From Smittium mucronatum (lineage: Eukaryota; Kickxellomycota; Harpellomycetes; Harpellales; Legeriomycetaceae): DNA of 36,749 nucleotides. The notes beneath the pieces are model-generated. The model had not been told where the DNA came from, ran no database searches, and worked only from the letters and a program-made list of their open reading frames with translations. The DNA lies in the NCBI GenBank assembly GCA_001953115.1, contig LSSL01002570.1:1-36749 (forward strand), given 5' to 3'. Shown here one piece after another: positions 10,478-22,047 of the stretch (the stretch's first letter is position 1; each line of letters opens with the position of its first letter). Made by a program: the position numbers and the translations under genes.

Positions 10478-10780
10478 TTTTTTTTATCACGGAATTTTAT
10501 TGTAATATAAAGTCATTAAAAACTATACTAATAAATTAAGAAAAGAAAAAGACGATTAGAATAACTATTCGTAACTATAACATTCTCATCTGAAGGACTA
10601 CAAGCTGCGTACCTACGGCAATTGGACACAATATACCTACCTAAAGACATACCTCATCCTGGCATTGCTTCAAGTAAGCTGGGTGACTGAGGTTACGTGC
10701 AGTCATGAATTAAGATATCTTTCAAAGAAAAAATAGTTTATTGAAGCTATTGAGCTCCTATTAAGAGTTTAAAAAGACAT
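10478..10780 (-). repeat. Repeat family R, copy C (inverted), with A-rich tail
   Basis: Read on the minus strand it begins near ATAGGAGCTCAATAGCTTCAA. It continues through CTTACTTGAAGCAATGCCAGG and CCGTAGGTACGCAGC to TTTTTAATGACTTTATATTACAATAAAATTCCGTGATA, and ends in a run of A. These are the same landmarks, in the same order, as in copies B and D. Its tail lies against the right end of TIR element copy 2. Confidence 0.75.
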
Positions 10781-12122
10781 CAGTTTGTTGAAAAATAATT
10801 TTACAGAAAGATATTAAGCGATAAAATTTAATTTAAATATATATTTTTGTTTCAAGATATGAAAAAGATATATAAAATTGTAAGTAAAAATAATAAGCTT
10901 ATTGATGACAGAGAATTTTAGTAAATCTCTATAGAAAAAAATTAATTTTTAAAAAGCATAAAAATTTATAGAAAGCCGATAATTCTCATACATACTTGCA
11001 ATGGATTATCCGATATTTGGAGCAAGAAAACCATTTTATTATTAAATAATTGCAAAGTTTTGCATTAATATTACAAATCTTAAATAAAAATCACGGATAT
11101 ATTTTTTTAATTATTCTATAAATAGTCATAGATGGTTTAGTTAGTCATAAAATTTACATTTTTTAATTTTTATGGTAAATTTTCAAGTTTAAAAATATGA
11201 AAAATTGCAACCAGTAGAAAATTTGCGGTTTTTTTTTCTCGCCACGTTCTGTAATTTTTTATATTTATTTTGTAGTAAATTGCGAAAAATGTGGTTGGGA
11301 CTTAAATTTACACGCTTATTATTTAATTTTTTATCTCAATAGACTAACAACGCAATTGAGGTTTTTATTTTAAAAAACGCAAAATTTTGTTTAAAAAACC
11401 AAATGGAACAAAATAATCACCTTTATTTTAAAAAAAACATAAAAAAGAGCAACTATTAGATAAAATGGTACACATGATCCATTTTGGATTAAATGAACCG
11501 AATTGAAAAAATAATTTATTTGAAAACAGTAATTCTATTTAAAATACAAGAGAATTTTCTAATTAAAAACCTTACACGCTAAAAGAGCATACTTATCATT
11601 TTAATATTTATTATACCATTTAAATTATAATTTGGAAACTTCTTTATTTCATTTCATTATAATCCCTGTTTTACAAAAAAAGCAACGTTTAGTAAACTTT
11701 TTAGTTAAAATAGTCAGAGAAAAAAAATTCAGTTACATGGAATTTTTTTTTAGAACTAATCTATATTAATTCAAAGAATGAAACCTCTTGGAATTTTTTT
11801 TGAAAAACATTCTTCTATATTAAAAAAAATTATAATAGCTATTTTTAAAATATTCAAAATTTTGAATTAATTCATTGTATAGTAAAAACTCAAATTTACA
11901 ATGCAAGATAACTAGGACCGTATTTTGTTCAAAATGATTAAATTTAAACTCAAGTAAGCTGATAAAAAATCATTCTACTTTCACATATGTGCAAGTATTT
12001 TTTTTTTTTGATTTTTTGATTGTGTGCAATAAATTTTTTTATTAAACTTTAATAGATGTCTTTAAAAAATTTTAATGCTTGGCATTGAAAAATTGTTTTT
12101 TTTTTAAAAAAATAGTTCTCGG
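10781..12122. other. AT-rich desert, first part
   Basis: No open frame of note, no RNA gene signature, only A/T homopolymers. A short ACAACGCAATTGAG string at about 11347 also occurs, inverted, near the outer right end of the inverted-repeat element at 13347. It may be a stray fragment of that element. Confidence 0.45.
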
Positions 12123-13347
12123 TGCAACTGAGGCCTATAACTGTGTTAAAGATTCGGAATTTTATATAACTTCAAATAAAAAAAAATAGTTCCAACTGTT
12201 TCAAAAGTTTTAAAAAGCGTTGCAATAATTGTTTATAATGATTAAAATAAAATAATAATGTTATAAAGGGTTCATTTTTTACATAATGCGTTTATTGAAT
12301 ACTTTAAATTCATTTTAAAATAAGCTTATTTTTTAAATAAGGATATATTTTATATTCAAACGCGTTTATTTAAAATGAATTCTTTTTTTCAAATTATCCA
12401 ATTTATAATGAATCTCCATCCATTTTATTAAATTTTATAAAAACTAACTCCAATAAACAAAAAGATGATTTTCTTACATTAATTCCATTTTCTATCAAAA
12501 TAAAATTTGCAAGATTTTATTTAGATACTTAAATTTATCTATTTATTAAAACGAATTTCGGTGTGCTACAAAATATATAACAAGAATTTGTTAGAGCTGC
12601 ATCAATATAATCACGAAATCTGTGTATAACTTTCAAAATAATTTTTCATCAAATTTACAACTATAGACATTACTGTCTGTAACAATGAGTAAAAATTTAA
12701 ATCATTTTTATTAGTTTTTTCATAATTTTTATTCATATAAATAGCTTCATAAACTACTGAATAAAAAATACATAATTTTTTTTGAAAAGATGAAATAAAA
12801 ACAATTAAATTTTTATAAAAACTCTATTTAATTGTCTTAAAATCATAATTGAAATCAGATTATTTTTGTTATTTTAGAAATAACAAAATTTGATTTCAAA
12901 AATTACTGAAAATTTAAATATATGTTTTAGCTGGATTTTTCTTTATAAAGCTTACGCGAATATTGCTCTTAGACCCTAGATTAAATTATCTAAATAACAT
13001 ATCCTTAATATTTTTTTCAACCAATTTATACAAATAAATATATAATTTTTAATAAGCAGATTTTAATTTCTAATTTGGAACTTTTGACACAGTTTGATTT
13101 AAAAGTTAAAAGTCATTATAATTCTATTATAATGACTTTTAATTTGTGAATTTTAAAAAAAAAATTCATTTTTAATAAACGAGTTTAGTACAAAATAAAC
13201 CCGTTATAATATTATTAGAGGATTTTAATCATTATAACAAATTATTGTAACGCTTTTTAAAACTTTTGAAATTATTGGAACTATTTTTTTTTATTTGAAG
13301 TTATATCCAATGCTGAGCCTTTAGCAACTTTAAATATCTCAATTGCG
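12123..13347. mobile_element. Inverted-repeat element of about 1.2 kb (MITE-like)
   Basis: The left arm (12123-12320) and right arm (13150-13347) are inverted copies. Both read, in order, a GCAA.TGAG end, ATATAACTTCAAATAAAA, then AATAGTTCCAA, TTTCAAAAGTTTTAAAAAGC, GTTATAATGATTAAAAT-like sequence, GGGTT.ATTTT and CGTTTATT. Similarity is high across almost 200 bases with scattered differences. The middle of about 830 bases has no coding frame but contains a perfect hairpin at 13106-13142. Long inverted arms around a non-coding centre suggest a non-autonomous DNA transposon (foldback or MULE-type MITE). Confidence 0.55.
13106..13142. repeat. Perfect hairpin with 16-base arms
   Basis: TTAAAAGTCATTATAA, a five-base loop TTCTA, then the exact complement TTATAATGACTTTTAA. 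It sits just inside the right arm of the 12123-13347 element. No T tract or gene nearby makes a terminator role likely. Confidence 0.7.
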
Positions 13348-16300
13348 TTGGTGGCCTACTCTACATATTTAATAATTTCTTTTTTACTTATATTATTATT
13401 TTTTTAAAAAAAGTGATATAAATTATTAAAATTCATTTATAAACCCAGGATAAAAGTTTTTTGAATTGATTGATATTTAATATGGTTAAATATTTCATTG
13501 AAAAACTTCAGAAACACTATATTGACATACGTTAACGATTACACTCAGTTTAATTTATTGCGTAGCCATTATTATATAACATTATTAATCTTTTGAAACA
13601 TTATAAAAGTGAGAAGCCAATCGTTGTAAACATTGTTTTTGAATATACCAATTTAATTGAAATTTTTTATCTTTCAAAATTGAATTATAAATTTCTTTAA
13701 AAATTTATTTGCAGTGAATTAAAATTTTCCTTAAATTTTTAAATATAAATCCTTACTATTTATGTCTTATTTCACAATACCTGATATATAATTTTTTAGT
13801 TTAGAAGCATTAGAAGAAGGAAATAAATCAATCTAAATTGTCAAAATACTAGGTTTAAATTCTGATGGAAAAATTCTTGGACATACTTAGTGAAAAAAAT
13901 CCAATTTCAAATCTTTTTATGAAGCATTTATACTCGTTGAATTTATTTTAAAGTGTTATTCTATAATTTAAGATGATAAATTTATTTAATAAGTGTTATT
14001 TTATTCTTAATAGAAAAACAATTTGTAATAAATAGGAAATTGTTAACTAAGCATATTTTAATACAGATATTTCTTTTTTATTGACCAAATAATGTATATT
14101 AGATGAAAATCCGTCTTTTTAAATTACATCATTTTATACATACAGATTAATTTTATAAATAATGTTATGATTTTTCAATATATTTCGAATTGACTCTTTT
14201 TTTAGTTTATATATTTATAATTAATGTGAAATCAAATATTTTCATTGATTTTTATTAACACATTTTTTTTTAAAAAAAAATTCTTATTTTTAAAAACTGT
14301 ATCATTTAAATAAACCAAATCATTTTACTAGTAATCTATTTACTAAAAAATCTCTTAAAAATAAACTAGGTTTATTATTTATCAAAAAAAATATATCTAT
14401 GGCCTAATTTAAATTTAGAAAAAAGCTAAACAAAATAATTATTAAAAAAATCAATGGATATGTTTTTTTGGTCTGCCGATTATTTTCGAATTAAAAGATT
14501 TTAATTCGAATAATAAAAAATCTTTTCATCTAATACGAATCTAAATATATTATATGAATCAGAATAGACTATTTTTAAATTTTCGCTAAGTAAAATCTAC
14601 TAATTTATAAATATAAATAGACTAAAACTACTCGGATAAGAATTATTTTTATATAATTGGCCAAAATAATAACACCTGTTAATTATAATTACACTTGTTA
14701 AATTGAAGATAAATTTTTGTCATATTATTTCAAGTATTAAATTTGAAATTAGGATGAATATTTTAGGAATACTTCCTTATAATTTTTACAAATATTATAA
14801 ATTTTCATTTTCTTATCAAAATTACTTTAATAAATTTATTTGGTTCAACAAAAAGATCGCAATGTAAATGAAAAATATTGGGATATACCGAATTTTTTAA
14901 TTAATAAAAAAAATATTAAAAAGATACACATCTGATATCAAGGTTAATTCAAAATTTAATATGGTTTTTAGAAATTATCCATATAATATAATTCAGTTCT
15001 GCAATAGATTTTTGACAATAGATCAAATTTGTTGTTTATTTTTATTTAAATCACTGAATAATATACATTGTTCATTATGTGATATATAAAGTGCTGTTCT
15101 TCTATGTACTGAGTGCAAATTTTAAACTTCCAGGTGTAGTATTCCATGTTTTTTATATTTTTTCCTGTGTGCAATATGATCTATTCTGTATTTAATTTAA
15201 TGATTGTATATTTCTTAAAGGCTTTTTTATGTACTATTGCTATTTTTTTATTAAGATTTGTAATATTTTATGTGCAATTTTTAGTATGATCTGTAATCTC
15301 TGTATTATTTAACGAGCGGAGTAGTCTTAATTTACTCAGAGCTAGATTTATTTATAATTTATTACACACTCTAATTCAAAATGTATATCCCACTTCTATA
15401 ACCAAATAAATATTTAAGGATTTGAATAAAAACATTAGATTATTATTTGTACCATATTTTCTGATAAATTAATCAATTAACTATATAATAAAAAAAAATT
15501 TAGAAGATAGATTCATGGAACCAAACTAATCCAATCTTATATGATATTATATATGTAAATTTCGAAGCAAAATGGCTCTTTTTTCACAGAAATCACCATA
15601 ATTGAGTTTTCATAATGTTTGAATTCTTATTTGTATTTTTAAAACTTGAAGCATTTTTTTAGTTTAGAATAAGATATTTAGAAAAAGTAATTTTTTTTTA
15701 TATGTATAAGAAAAAAAAGTATAGTTTCAATTAGGTAACTTATATTATCATTTAGCGCCTTTCTAATATATCTGCGCAATTTTTGTTATTAGTGGAATAT
15801 ATAATAAATATAGTTTACACTCGTAAAATTATATCCTTTCTAACAATTTGAATGAATTAATTTTATCACAGTTGTTGAATTTATTTATTTTGATGATAAA
15901 GAATACAATCTTATATTTTTCGGATATATTGTTTAATTTTGTAATGAATTTTTTAAAGCGGAAAATAGTCGATTTTAATATGTGAAATTGGTCGATAACA
16001 TATATAAAATTATGTAAAATAGTATATTTCGATTTATTACAGTCGATTATATTTATAATTAGCTAATTACATTTCAAATTGGCATTCTATTTCATTTTAG
16101 CCGTCAAAAAACCTTTAACCTATTTTTTTATCAAATAATGTTTTAAAAAAGCTTCAATTTTCTAGAAAACTAGAGTTTTTGAAGAAATAGATGAGATTTT
16201 TACTTAATCAGATTTCCACTGTATATACTTAATATATTTCTTGAGTACAGAGCTTAAATAATAGATCTTTTGAAGGATATCGATCATTTTAACAAAATAT

Positions 16301-17127
16301 AATAAATCGAAAATTTATAACCAGGAAATTTACATCTTTCAATCACCAAATACAGTTATATTTTAAGACGTTTGAAAAATAATAAAATTTCTGGGATGTA
16401 GTGCAATTTAATTCAAAAATAGTTAATATTGGCTCGAATATATTCCTACATAATTGGATGTAGTGAAAATTTATCCATTAATATTAGCATTTATTAGAGA
16501 ATATAATTAATTAAAACGCAATAAAATTAAGCATATTGCTAGAAAAATATGCAAAATGCGATAAAACTTGAATATAATGCATTTTTCTCATGTAAAATCA
16601 CTAAAATAGCAACTAATTATACGATTAATTTTATTGTATTTCTCCCTAGAATAAACATTGGTTATTGCTGATGTTAAACGATATTATATAAGTTGATTTT
16701 TTTGGAAATCTTTTATAATTAAATCTTTTGTGTTTCTAAATACATTTTCACCTCATATAACTCAAAACTTCTCACTGAGAACAGTAAATATAACATTAGT
16801 AATATTGGTTTTACACATATATTTCAAGAATTATGATATTTTTGGACTTTCGTAATCTCAATAATAATACATTTTAAAATTGAGAATATTTGGAATATTT
16901 CATCATAAAAAAGAACATAATATCATATTTAATTTTATCTACATAATACTTAAATCATCAAACAACAATATTTTTTTACAATAAACAATCATTATCATTG
17001 TTGTTTCTATTTATATTATAGAGTATAAAAATAGTAGAATTTAATATTATGGGGAAAAAAATTCCACACATCTTTTGCGTCTAAATAAGGATAAAGTATT
17101 TTTTAATTATTTATAGCTAAAAAATTT
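13348..17127. other. AT-rich desert, second part; unusual T/G-rich patch at 15040-15420
   Basis: No gene is seen in about 3.8 kb. Most of it is A/T homopolymers and short frames. From about 15040 to 15420 the + strand is T-rich with many TG and CT steps. TGTGCAAT followed by a TATGATCT or ATGATCT string occurs twice (about 15172 and 15272), a GAGCGG patch lies at 15314, and AATAAA occurs at about 15406. This patch differs from its surroundings but I cannot identify it. Confidence 0.4.
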
Positions 17128-18443
17128 AAATTTCAATTGAACAAAGTGAGTTTAAATTCAAAAAAAGTGAAAAAAAATTGAAAAAATTTCAATAAATTTC
17201 GAAATAAGCATTTTATGTTCGGAACAAAGTAAGTCCTGATTCGGAAATACATATGGTATAACACGACTCCATAACCTATATTACTTATATTTTTGATAAT
17301 ATCAGAATATGAGATAAATATTAAAGCTGATAGTTTTTTTAATAAAAATAATTTTATATAGTAATATTTAAACTATGGTTTAAGCTCACTTATAAATTCA
17401 ATACCCAAGATAGATTAAATTTAGTTCTTAAATCTCCAAATATTATCAATAAGTTACCGTTAATTTATTATTATATAATATTTTTTAAAATGAAATTGAT
17501 ACTTTTAATAATTTTCTATAGATATATTTCAGCTTAATGAAAGTAATTAATATTTATTCAGTAAATTTTTTTATTACATAGAATTAATTTTATTGGGCTT
17601 TTTTTTTTATTTATGTCACTGGATATCTTCAAATTGAAGACACTCATACCAAATTTTTACAGAAGATATATAAATAACTATTTTAAAACCATTAAATTAA
17701 TTATTTTGTATTTAATTGGTTTATTAAGGTATAATTTTATAATTTTATAATTTTATATTTATTCCGCTATAAATTTTTTTGTAAAATTATAATTTAAAAG
17801 AAAAAATACCATCTTATACACTCATATATGTAAATATTTTAGGTATTATAAATTAAAATATTTGTAAAAAAATGTTGTAAACATACAATAATTTTGATAA
17901 TAATCATAGATTGATAGTATAATAAGCTTAAATCCATTCTTACTTTATTTTTTCGTACATAATTTATTATATAATCTACAAAAACTCAGTAATCATTATA
18001 ATATAAATAGCACCTATTTAAATTAAATCATTAAGCTTTTAAAACCCCAATTTTTTAAGATTTTTTTGGCTTATTTTTAGCAAACTTGTTTTATTTACTA
18101 TAATAAAAGATTTTTCGGCGGATAATATTTAATAATTTAAACATGAGTTTTCTATTTTTTATCTTAGTTGGTTTTATAATGTTAAAAAAACATGAATCCT
18201 GGATATCTGCTGTTTTTATTAATTAAAAAAAAAATCATTGTCTTCAAATCACATTTAATATTACCTCAAATTTACATTTTTTTTTACGTATTTATTAATT
18301 ATTCGAAACTTAAATCCACTTTTTTCGAGTTTTGTGTCACTTTTTATGAATTAGAAACCACTTCTTTTTGAATTAATTTAACTTTTTTTCAAATTTTTTT
18401 CACTTTTTTCGAATTTAAATTCACATTGTTCAATACAAATTTG
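17128..18443. mobile_element. Possible DNA transposon remnant with inverted arms and subterminal motif repeats
   Basis: The left arm 17128-17187 reads CAATTGAACAAAGTGAGTTT, then AAATTCAAAAAAAGTGAAAA. The right arm 18384-18443, reverse-complemented, reads GTATTGAACAATGTGAATTT, then AAATTCGAAAAAAGTGAAAA. The arms match over about 60 bases. Inside the right arm the minus strand repeats TTCGAAAAAAGTG-like units (TTCAAAAAGAAGTGG, TTCATAAAAAGTGAC, CTCGAAAAAAGTGG) at 18310-18425. Such short subterminal arrays often bind transposases in hAT- and CACTA-type elements. There is no coding frame between the arms. A tandem 8-base unit AATTTTAT occurs three times at 17732-17755. Confidence 0.4.
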
Positions 18444-19309
18444 CAATTTTAGTATTTGAATTAAATCTTTGTTAATTTTATCGTGAAAAGGTGTATATTT
18501 GATATATATGTTTATGTATTGCCTTTAATTTAAAGTTTCTTTACTAAAAAGGATTAAATTAAATTTATGAATTTATTTTATTTACTATTTTTATATTTCA
18601 TTCGCTGATTACTCAATTTCTGATTAAATATATATAAATTTTGTTTTTTTAATCGCTTAAAAAATCGAAAATAGTGAAAATAGGTTCGTAAATAGTAAAA
18701 CTCATTATAAAAAAGGTGAAGAAAAAATGGAAAAATGACGATTAAAATTCAAAAACAGTACTCACAATATTTAGATTCAAAAAAACGCTACAAGAAAATA
18801 ATGAGATTCTTTTACCCTAGTAAATAGTCCATTTTTTTTAAAAAAATTCAATATAAATTTAGCTCTTTATAAATATTAGATGGTTTTTAAAATCCTAGGG
18901 ACTAAAATTATTGCAATTTTATATTATCTCTGGCCTAATTAGCTTTAATAAAAGCGCAAAAAGTACAAAATATATATTAAAAAAATAAGATTTAATCAAA
19001 TCCAGTATTTCATAATTCAGAAAGGTTCTATTTTTTTTCTCAAACTATAATTATTTTAAAAAATAGCCATAATTAATTTTTTAATTGATACTAATAATAA
19101 CCAAAAAGTTAATAATAATATATAGCTTTATGATTAAATTCTGGTATTTTGTAATCATTTAACGACAAGTTGAAGAAACTCTTGAATAGACTTCAAAAAA
19201 AGTTGTAAATATGTGCAAATTTAAAAAATTTAAAAAAAATTTAAATAACCGAATATTTTTATGTATTAATTAAAACATCAATCATAGATTTCTTTATTCA
19301 AGAGAGTAA
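18444..19309. other. AT-rich spacer
   Basis: No gene is seen. Two further weak copies of the GAAAATAGTG-type motif occur around 18668-18710, close to the subterminal array of the preceding element. Confidence 0.4.
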
Positions 19310-19552
19310 TTTGATAGCGAAACAAGTAGTCAAAATTTGTTGGAAAGTAATAGCAAAACTAGGGGAATATATAAAAGATACCAATTTTCAGTAATAACCG
19401 CTGTATTTAAATCATTTGAGAATGGAGATGGTTTTTATATTCCTATTAGGGTGCACCAGGTCTCTTATTATACAGCACATATATTGTTAAAAACCAGTAT
19501 CACAAACCCAAAACCTAAAGGAAAAAAATTTATGTTTTACAAAAAAGTTTAA
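19310..19552 (+). CDS. Unrecognised short open frame, about 80 codons, possibly a gene remnant
   Basis: Open from just after TAA at 19307-19309 to the stop at 19550-19552, without a convincing ATG near the start. The peptide (for example SVITAVFKSFENGDGFYIPI) is less biased towards Lys, Asn and Ile than chance frames here, hinting at former coding sequence. I do not recognise it. It sits in the transposon-rich block, so a piece of a transposase is one option. Chance is another. Confidence 0.2.
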   Translation, partial: FDSETSSQNLLESNSKTRGIYKRYQFSVITAVFKSFENGDGFYIPIRVHQVSYYTAHILLKTSITNPKPKGKKFMFYKKV

Positions 19553-20570
19553 AAAACAGATGGAATACATAATTGGTTTTTAGAAAAAAAAATTTACATA
19601 ACTTCAAGTATTTTTTCATCGAATTTATTTTAGATACAATCTATAGGCTTTTATACAAAAAATAAGCTGAAATCTAAAATTTAGAGCATTTAGTTTCAAT
19701 TCAGACAATTTAATTCCCAATAAAATAAATGTAATTATAAATAAAGAAAAAAAAAAGAGTAAGTAAAGCAACCATTTGAGCATTCCTATTGTGGGAAATT
19801 TTTTATCTTATTAAATGGCATTAACGTAAATCTTTTTAGAATGAGAAATAGGTTAGGTGCTAAAGAAGACAAAGCAGTTGTATTTTGGCTCCCTAAAATG
19901 AAATGTCTTAGTTTTATCACGATTTGAGGTTTGTAATAAATATTAATTGCAAATAACATAGCAAAAAGAAAAAAATAATAAGAATATAGACTAAAATGGA
20001 TGGATTGAAGGGCTGATTCGGTTAATCATTTATAATATTATTTCTCAATCCAGTAGTATCATAATATCTGAAATTTTCCAATGTCATTCAATAATTTAAA
20101 AAGTGAATGGAAAATATCGAGCAACTTTTTTACACTATTTGGGACCCTATTCTCCAATAATCAACCAAGTTGGGAATACTTGGAGAGTGATAAAATTGGA
20201 GATTAAAAAAAATATTACAAAAAGATCATGGTAATACATGAGTGTGAACCTGAAAGAGATTTTTTCAAGTATTATGTTCCACTAGGATCATAAAATCATC
20301 CATTTTAAAATCTTTATATGTTTTCACACCAGAAATCTGCAGGTGATTAATGGAAACTTTCAACTAATTTTTTTTATATGTTTCTCAGCTAAACTATATA
20401 ATAGCGGTGCTTAGCTACATTTTCATATTTTTAAATTATATTTTTTCAAATCAGAACTCACATTTTACAAATTTTAACTCGCCTTTTGAAAATTATAATT
20501 TACCATTTGTGAAATTATTCAGTATTAAAAACAATTAATTTAAATGTTTTCATTGACAGTTTATGATAGT
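19553..20570. other. Spacer with a coding-like remnant at 19763-19927
   Basis: A 54-codon frame without ATG (19763-19927, +) reads QPFEHSYCGKFFILLNG and then NRLGAKEDKAVVFWLPKM. The first part faintly recalls a C2H2 finger (F.C.YCGKFF....L) with the first Cys replaced by His, but the His pair is absent. The rest of the interval, including the patch at 20101-20260, is slightly less AT-rich than the desert and holds no frame I can assign. It may be more decayed transposon sequence ahead of repeat copy D. Confidence 0.3.
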
Positions 20571-20697
20571 ATATTTTATTGGTTCAATATATTGAAAAAT
20601 TGCTTAAGAACAGAACTAAAAATTATTTTTATTGGCAAATTATCCTAATACCAGACGGGTTTTTGGTTAATTTAACAGATACGAAAAAGGAAATGCA

Positions 20698-21092
20698 AAA
20701 TAATTATAGGAAAAGTGCCTGCTTAATCAAAAAGCCATGTCGATCAATCCCACGTTTGAGTAGGAGCCTAATTTTATTAATCCTGTTAGAAGTAGGCTCT
20801 GACTAGGAGCTCAGTAGCTTCAATGAGATATTTTTCATTGAAAAAGAGCTTAATTTATAACCGTTAAAGCCTCAGTCATCCAGCCTACTTGAAGCAATGC
20901 CAGGGGGGGGGGTCTTTCGGTTGGTAGATTGAGCCCTTTTCCCGTAGGTAAGCAGCCGGTACTCCGGCAAAGGAGCTTATTATAGCCAGGATAATAGTCT
21001 TTTATATACATCTTTTTCTTTTTCTTAATATTTTTCTAGTATAGTTTTTAATGACGTTATCTTACAATAAAATTCCGTGATACAAAAAAAAA
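20698..21092 (+). repeat. Repeat family R, copy D, with A-rich 3' tail
   Basis: The best preserved copy in the window. Landmarks in order: CCTGTTAGAAGTAGGCTCTG, AGGAGCTCAGTAGCTTCAAT, CCTACTTGAAGCAATGCCAG, a 10-base G run (20903-20912), CGGTTGGTAGATTGAGCCC, CGTAGGTAAGCAGCCGG, GATAATAGTCTTTT, TTTTAATGACGTTATC, TTACAATAAAATTCCGTGATA, then an A-rich tail. Similarity to copy B starts near 20698, so 5' ends differ between copies while 3' ends agree. The open frame 20579-20806 overlaps its 5' part and is not a gene. Confidence 0.75.
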
Positions 21093-21632
21093 TAATTAAA
21101 TTGCCAAATGGAGGTATTTAAATTATACATATTTAATTATATATGTAAACTTGGTAATTAAAGGGTTAAATGGAAAACTATCTTTTGTTGAAATATCACG
21201 CATGTTTTTAATATAAAGAATTAAATTTCTGATCTTTCAAAGTGGGACTTATTTTACATACCACATATAAAAATCAGTTTTTAAGGTAATAATTAAAATG
21301 TATGTACCAAATATGAAATTTTGGTCCATAAGTGCTAATAAACTTTCTCTTATTTTTTCCCCTCTTTCTGATACTTAATATACTCGGCAAATTGAAAGTA
21401 TTGATATTCGATCACAGTCCAACTAATTCCTTTTCAAACATTCCAAGAAAATTTGAACTGTCTCAGCCATTTATAAATATTATATGCAACTAGCGGTAAC
21501 CAAAAGATGATAAGCTATTGACTGGAGCCTATTTCCAAAAACTATGTATAAAACGTATTTTCCTTATAATACCAGTTTTTCTTTTCACTATGCCTTTCTA
21601 ACAAAAAAAATTCTAAGAATTGTGATTGTATT
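21093..21632. other. AT-rich spacer upstream of the gene island
   Basis: No gene is seen. It marks the transition from the AT-rich repeat block to the gene island that starts with SIN1. Confidence 0.45.
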
Positions 21633-21782
21633 CTATTGACAACAGCTTGTGAATACGTGAGGTAAAAAAGTGGTAAATAGCAGGGGTTCTAGCTTTGCAC
21701 CTCCAGTTCCCGGTTTGCTACGATCAAATCCATCCAATTTATATCCGGATTCAACCCGTATATTAACTGCATGTGTTATCAT
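21633..21782 (-). CDS. Unrecognised small ORF, 49 codons, balanced composition
   Basis: An ATG-started frame at 21782 runs to TAG at 21633-21635. Its middle (SGYKLDGFDRSKPGTGG, then AKLEPLLF) uses Gly, Asp, Pro and Arg codons in a way that stands out from the AT-rich noise. The DNA at 21690-21760 is locally GC-richer. It could be a small gene, a decayed exon or chance within the SIN1 promoter region. I cannot name a family. Confidence 0.2.
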   Translation of the reverse strand: MITHAVNIRVESGYKLDGFDRSKPGTGGAKLEPLLFTTFLPHVFTSCCQ

Positions 21783-22047
21783 ATCTATCTATTGGTTCAT
21801 TATTTGATATTCGAGTTCATATATTGGTAGAGGTTAAAAGGCTCTTACAAATGGGCAAGAATATAAGTGATTTTATAGGAGCACATCAAGAGGAAGATTC
21901 AATATTTGAGCATTATAGCCAATAATAATAACAGGAGCTCCTGATAGCTGTTGATCCTTGAATTTAAAGCCCTATATTTTATATCCAAAAAGTTATTTAT
22001 GCGTTGTCGATTCCAGCTTTGTAGATATTATATTATATGCTAAATTA
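21783..22047 (+). promoter_or_regulatory. Presumed SIN1 promoter and 5' leader
   Basis: The sequence directly before the SIN1 start codon. There is no clear TATA element with fixed spacing. An AGGAGCTCCT palindrome lies at about 21932-21942. The SIN1 frame stays open upstream to about 21958 but without ATG. The regulatory role is inferred only from position. Confidence 0.25.

Noticed and set aside
20579..20806. 75-codon + strand open frame
   Set aside because: Starts with TTG in AT-rich DNA and runs into repeat copy D, where it stops. Not a gene.
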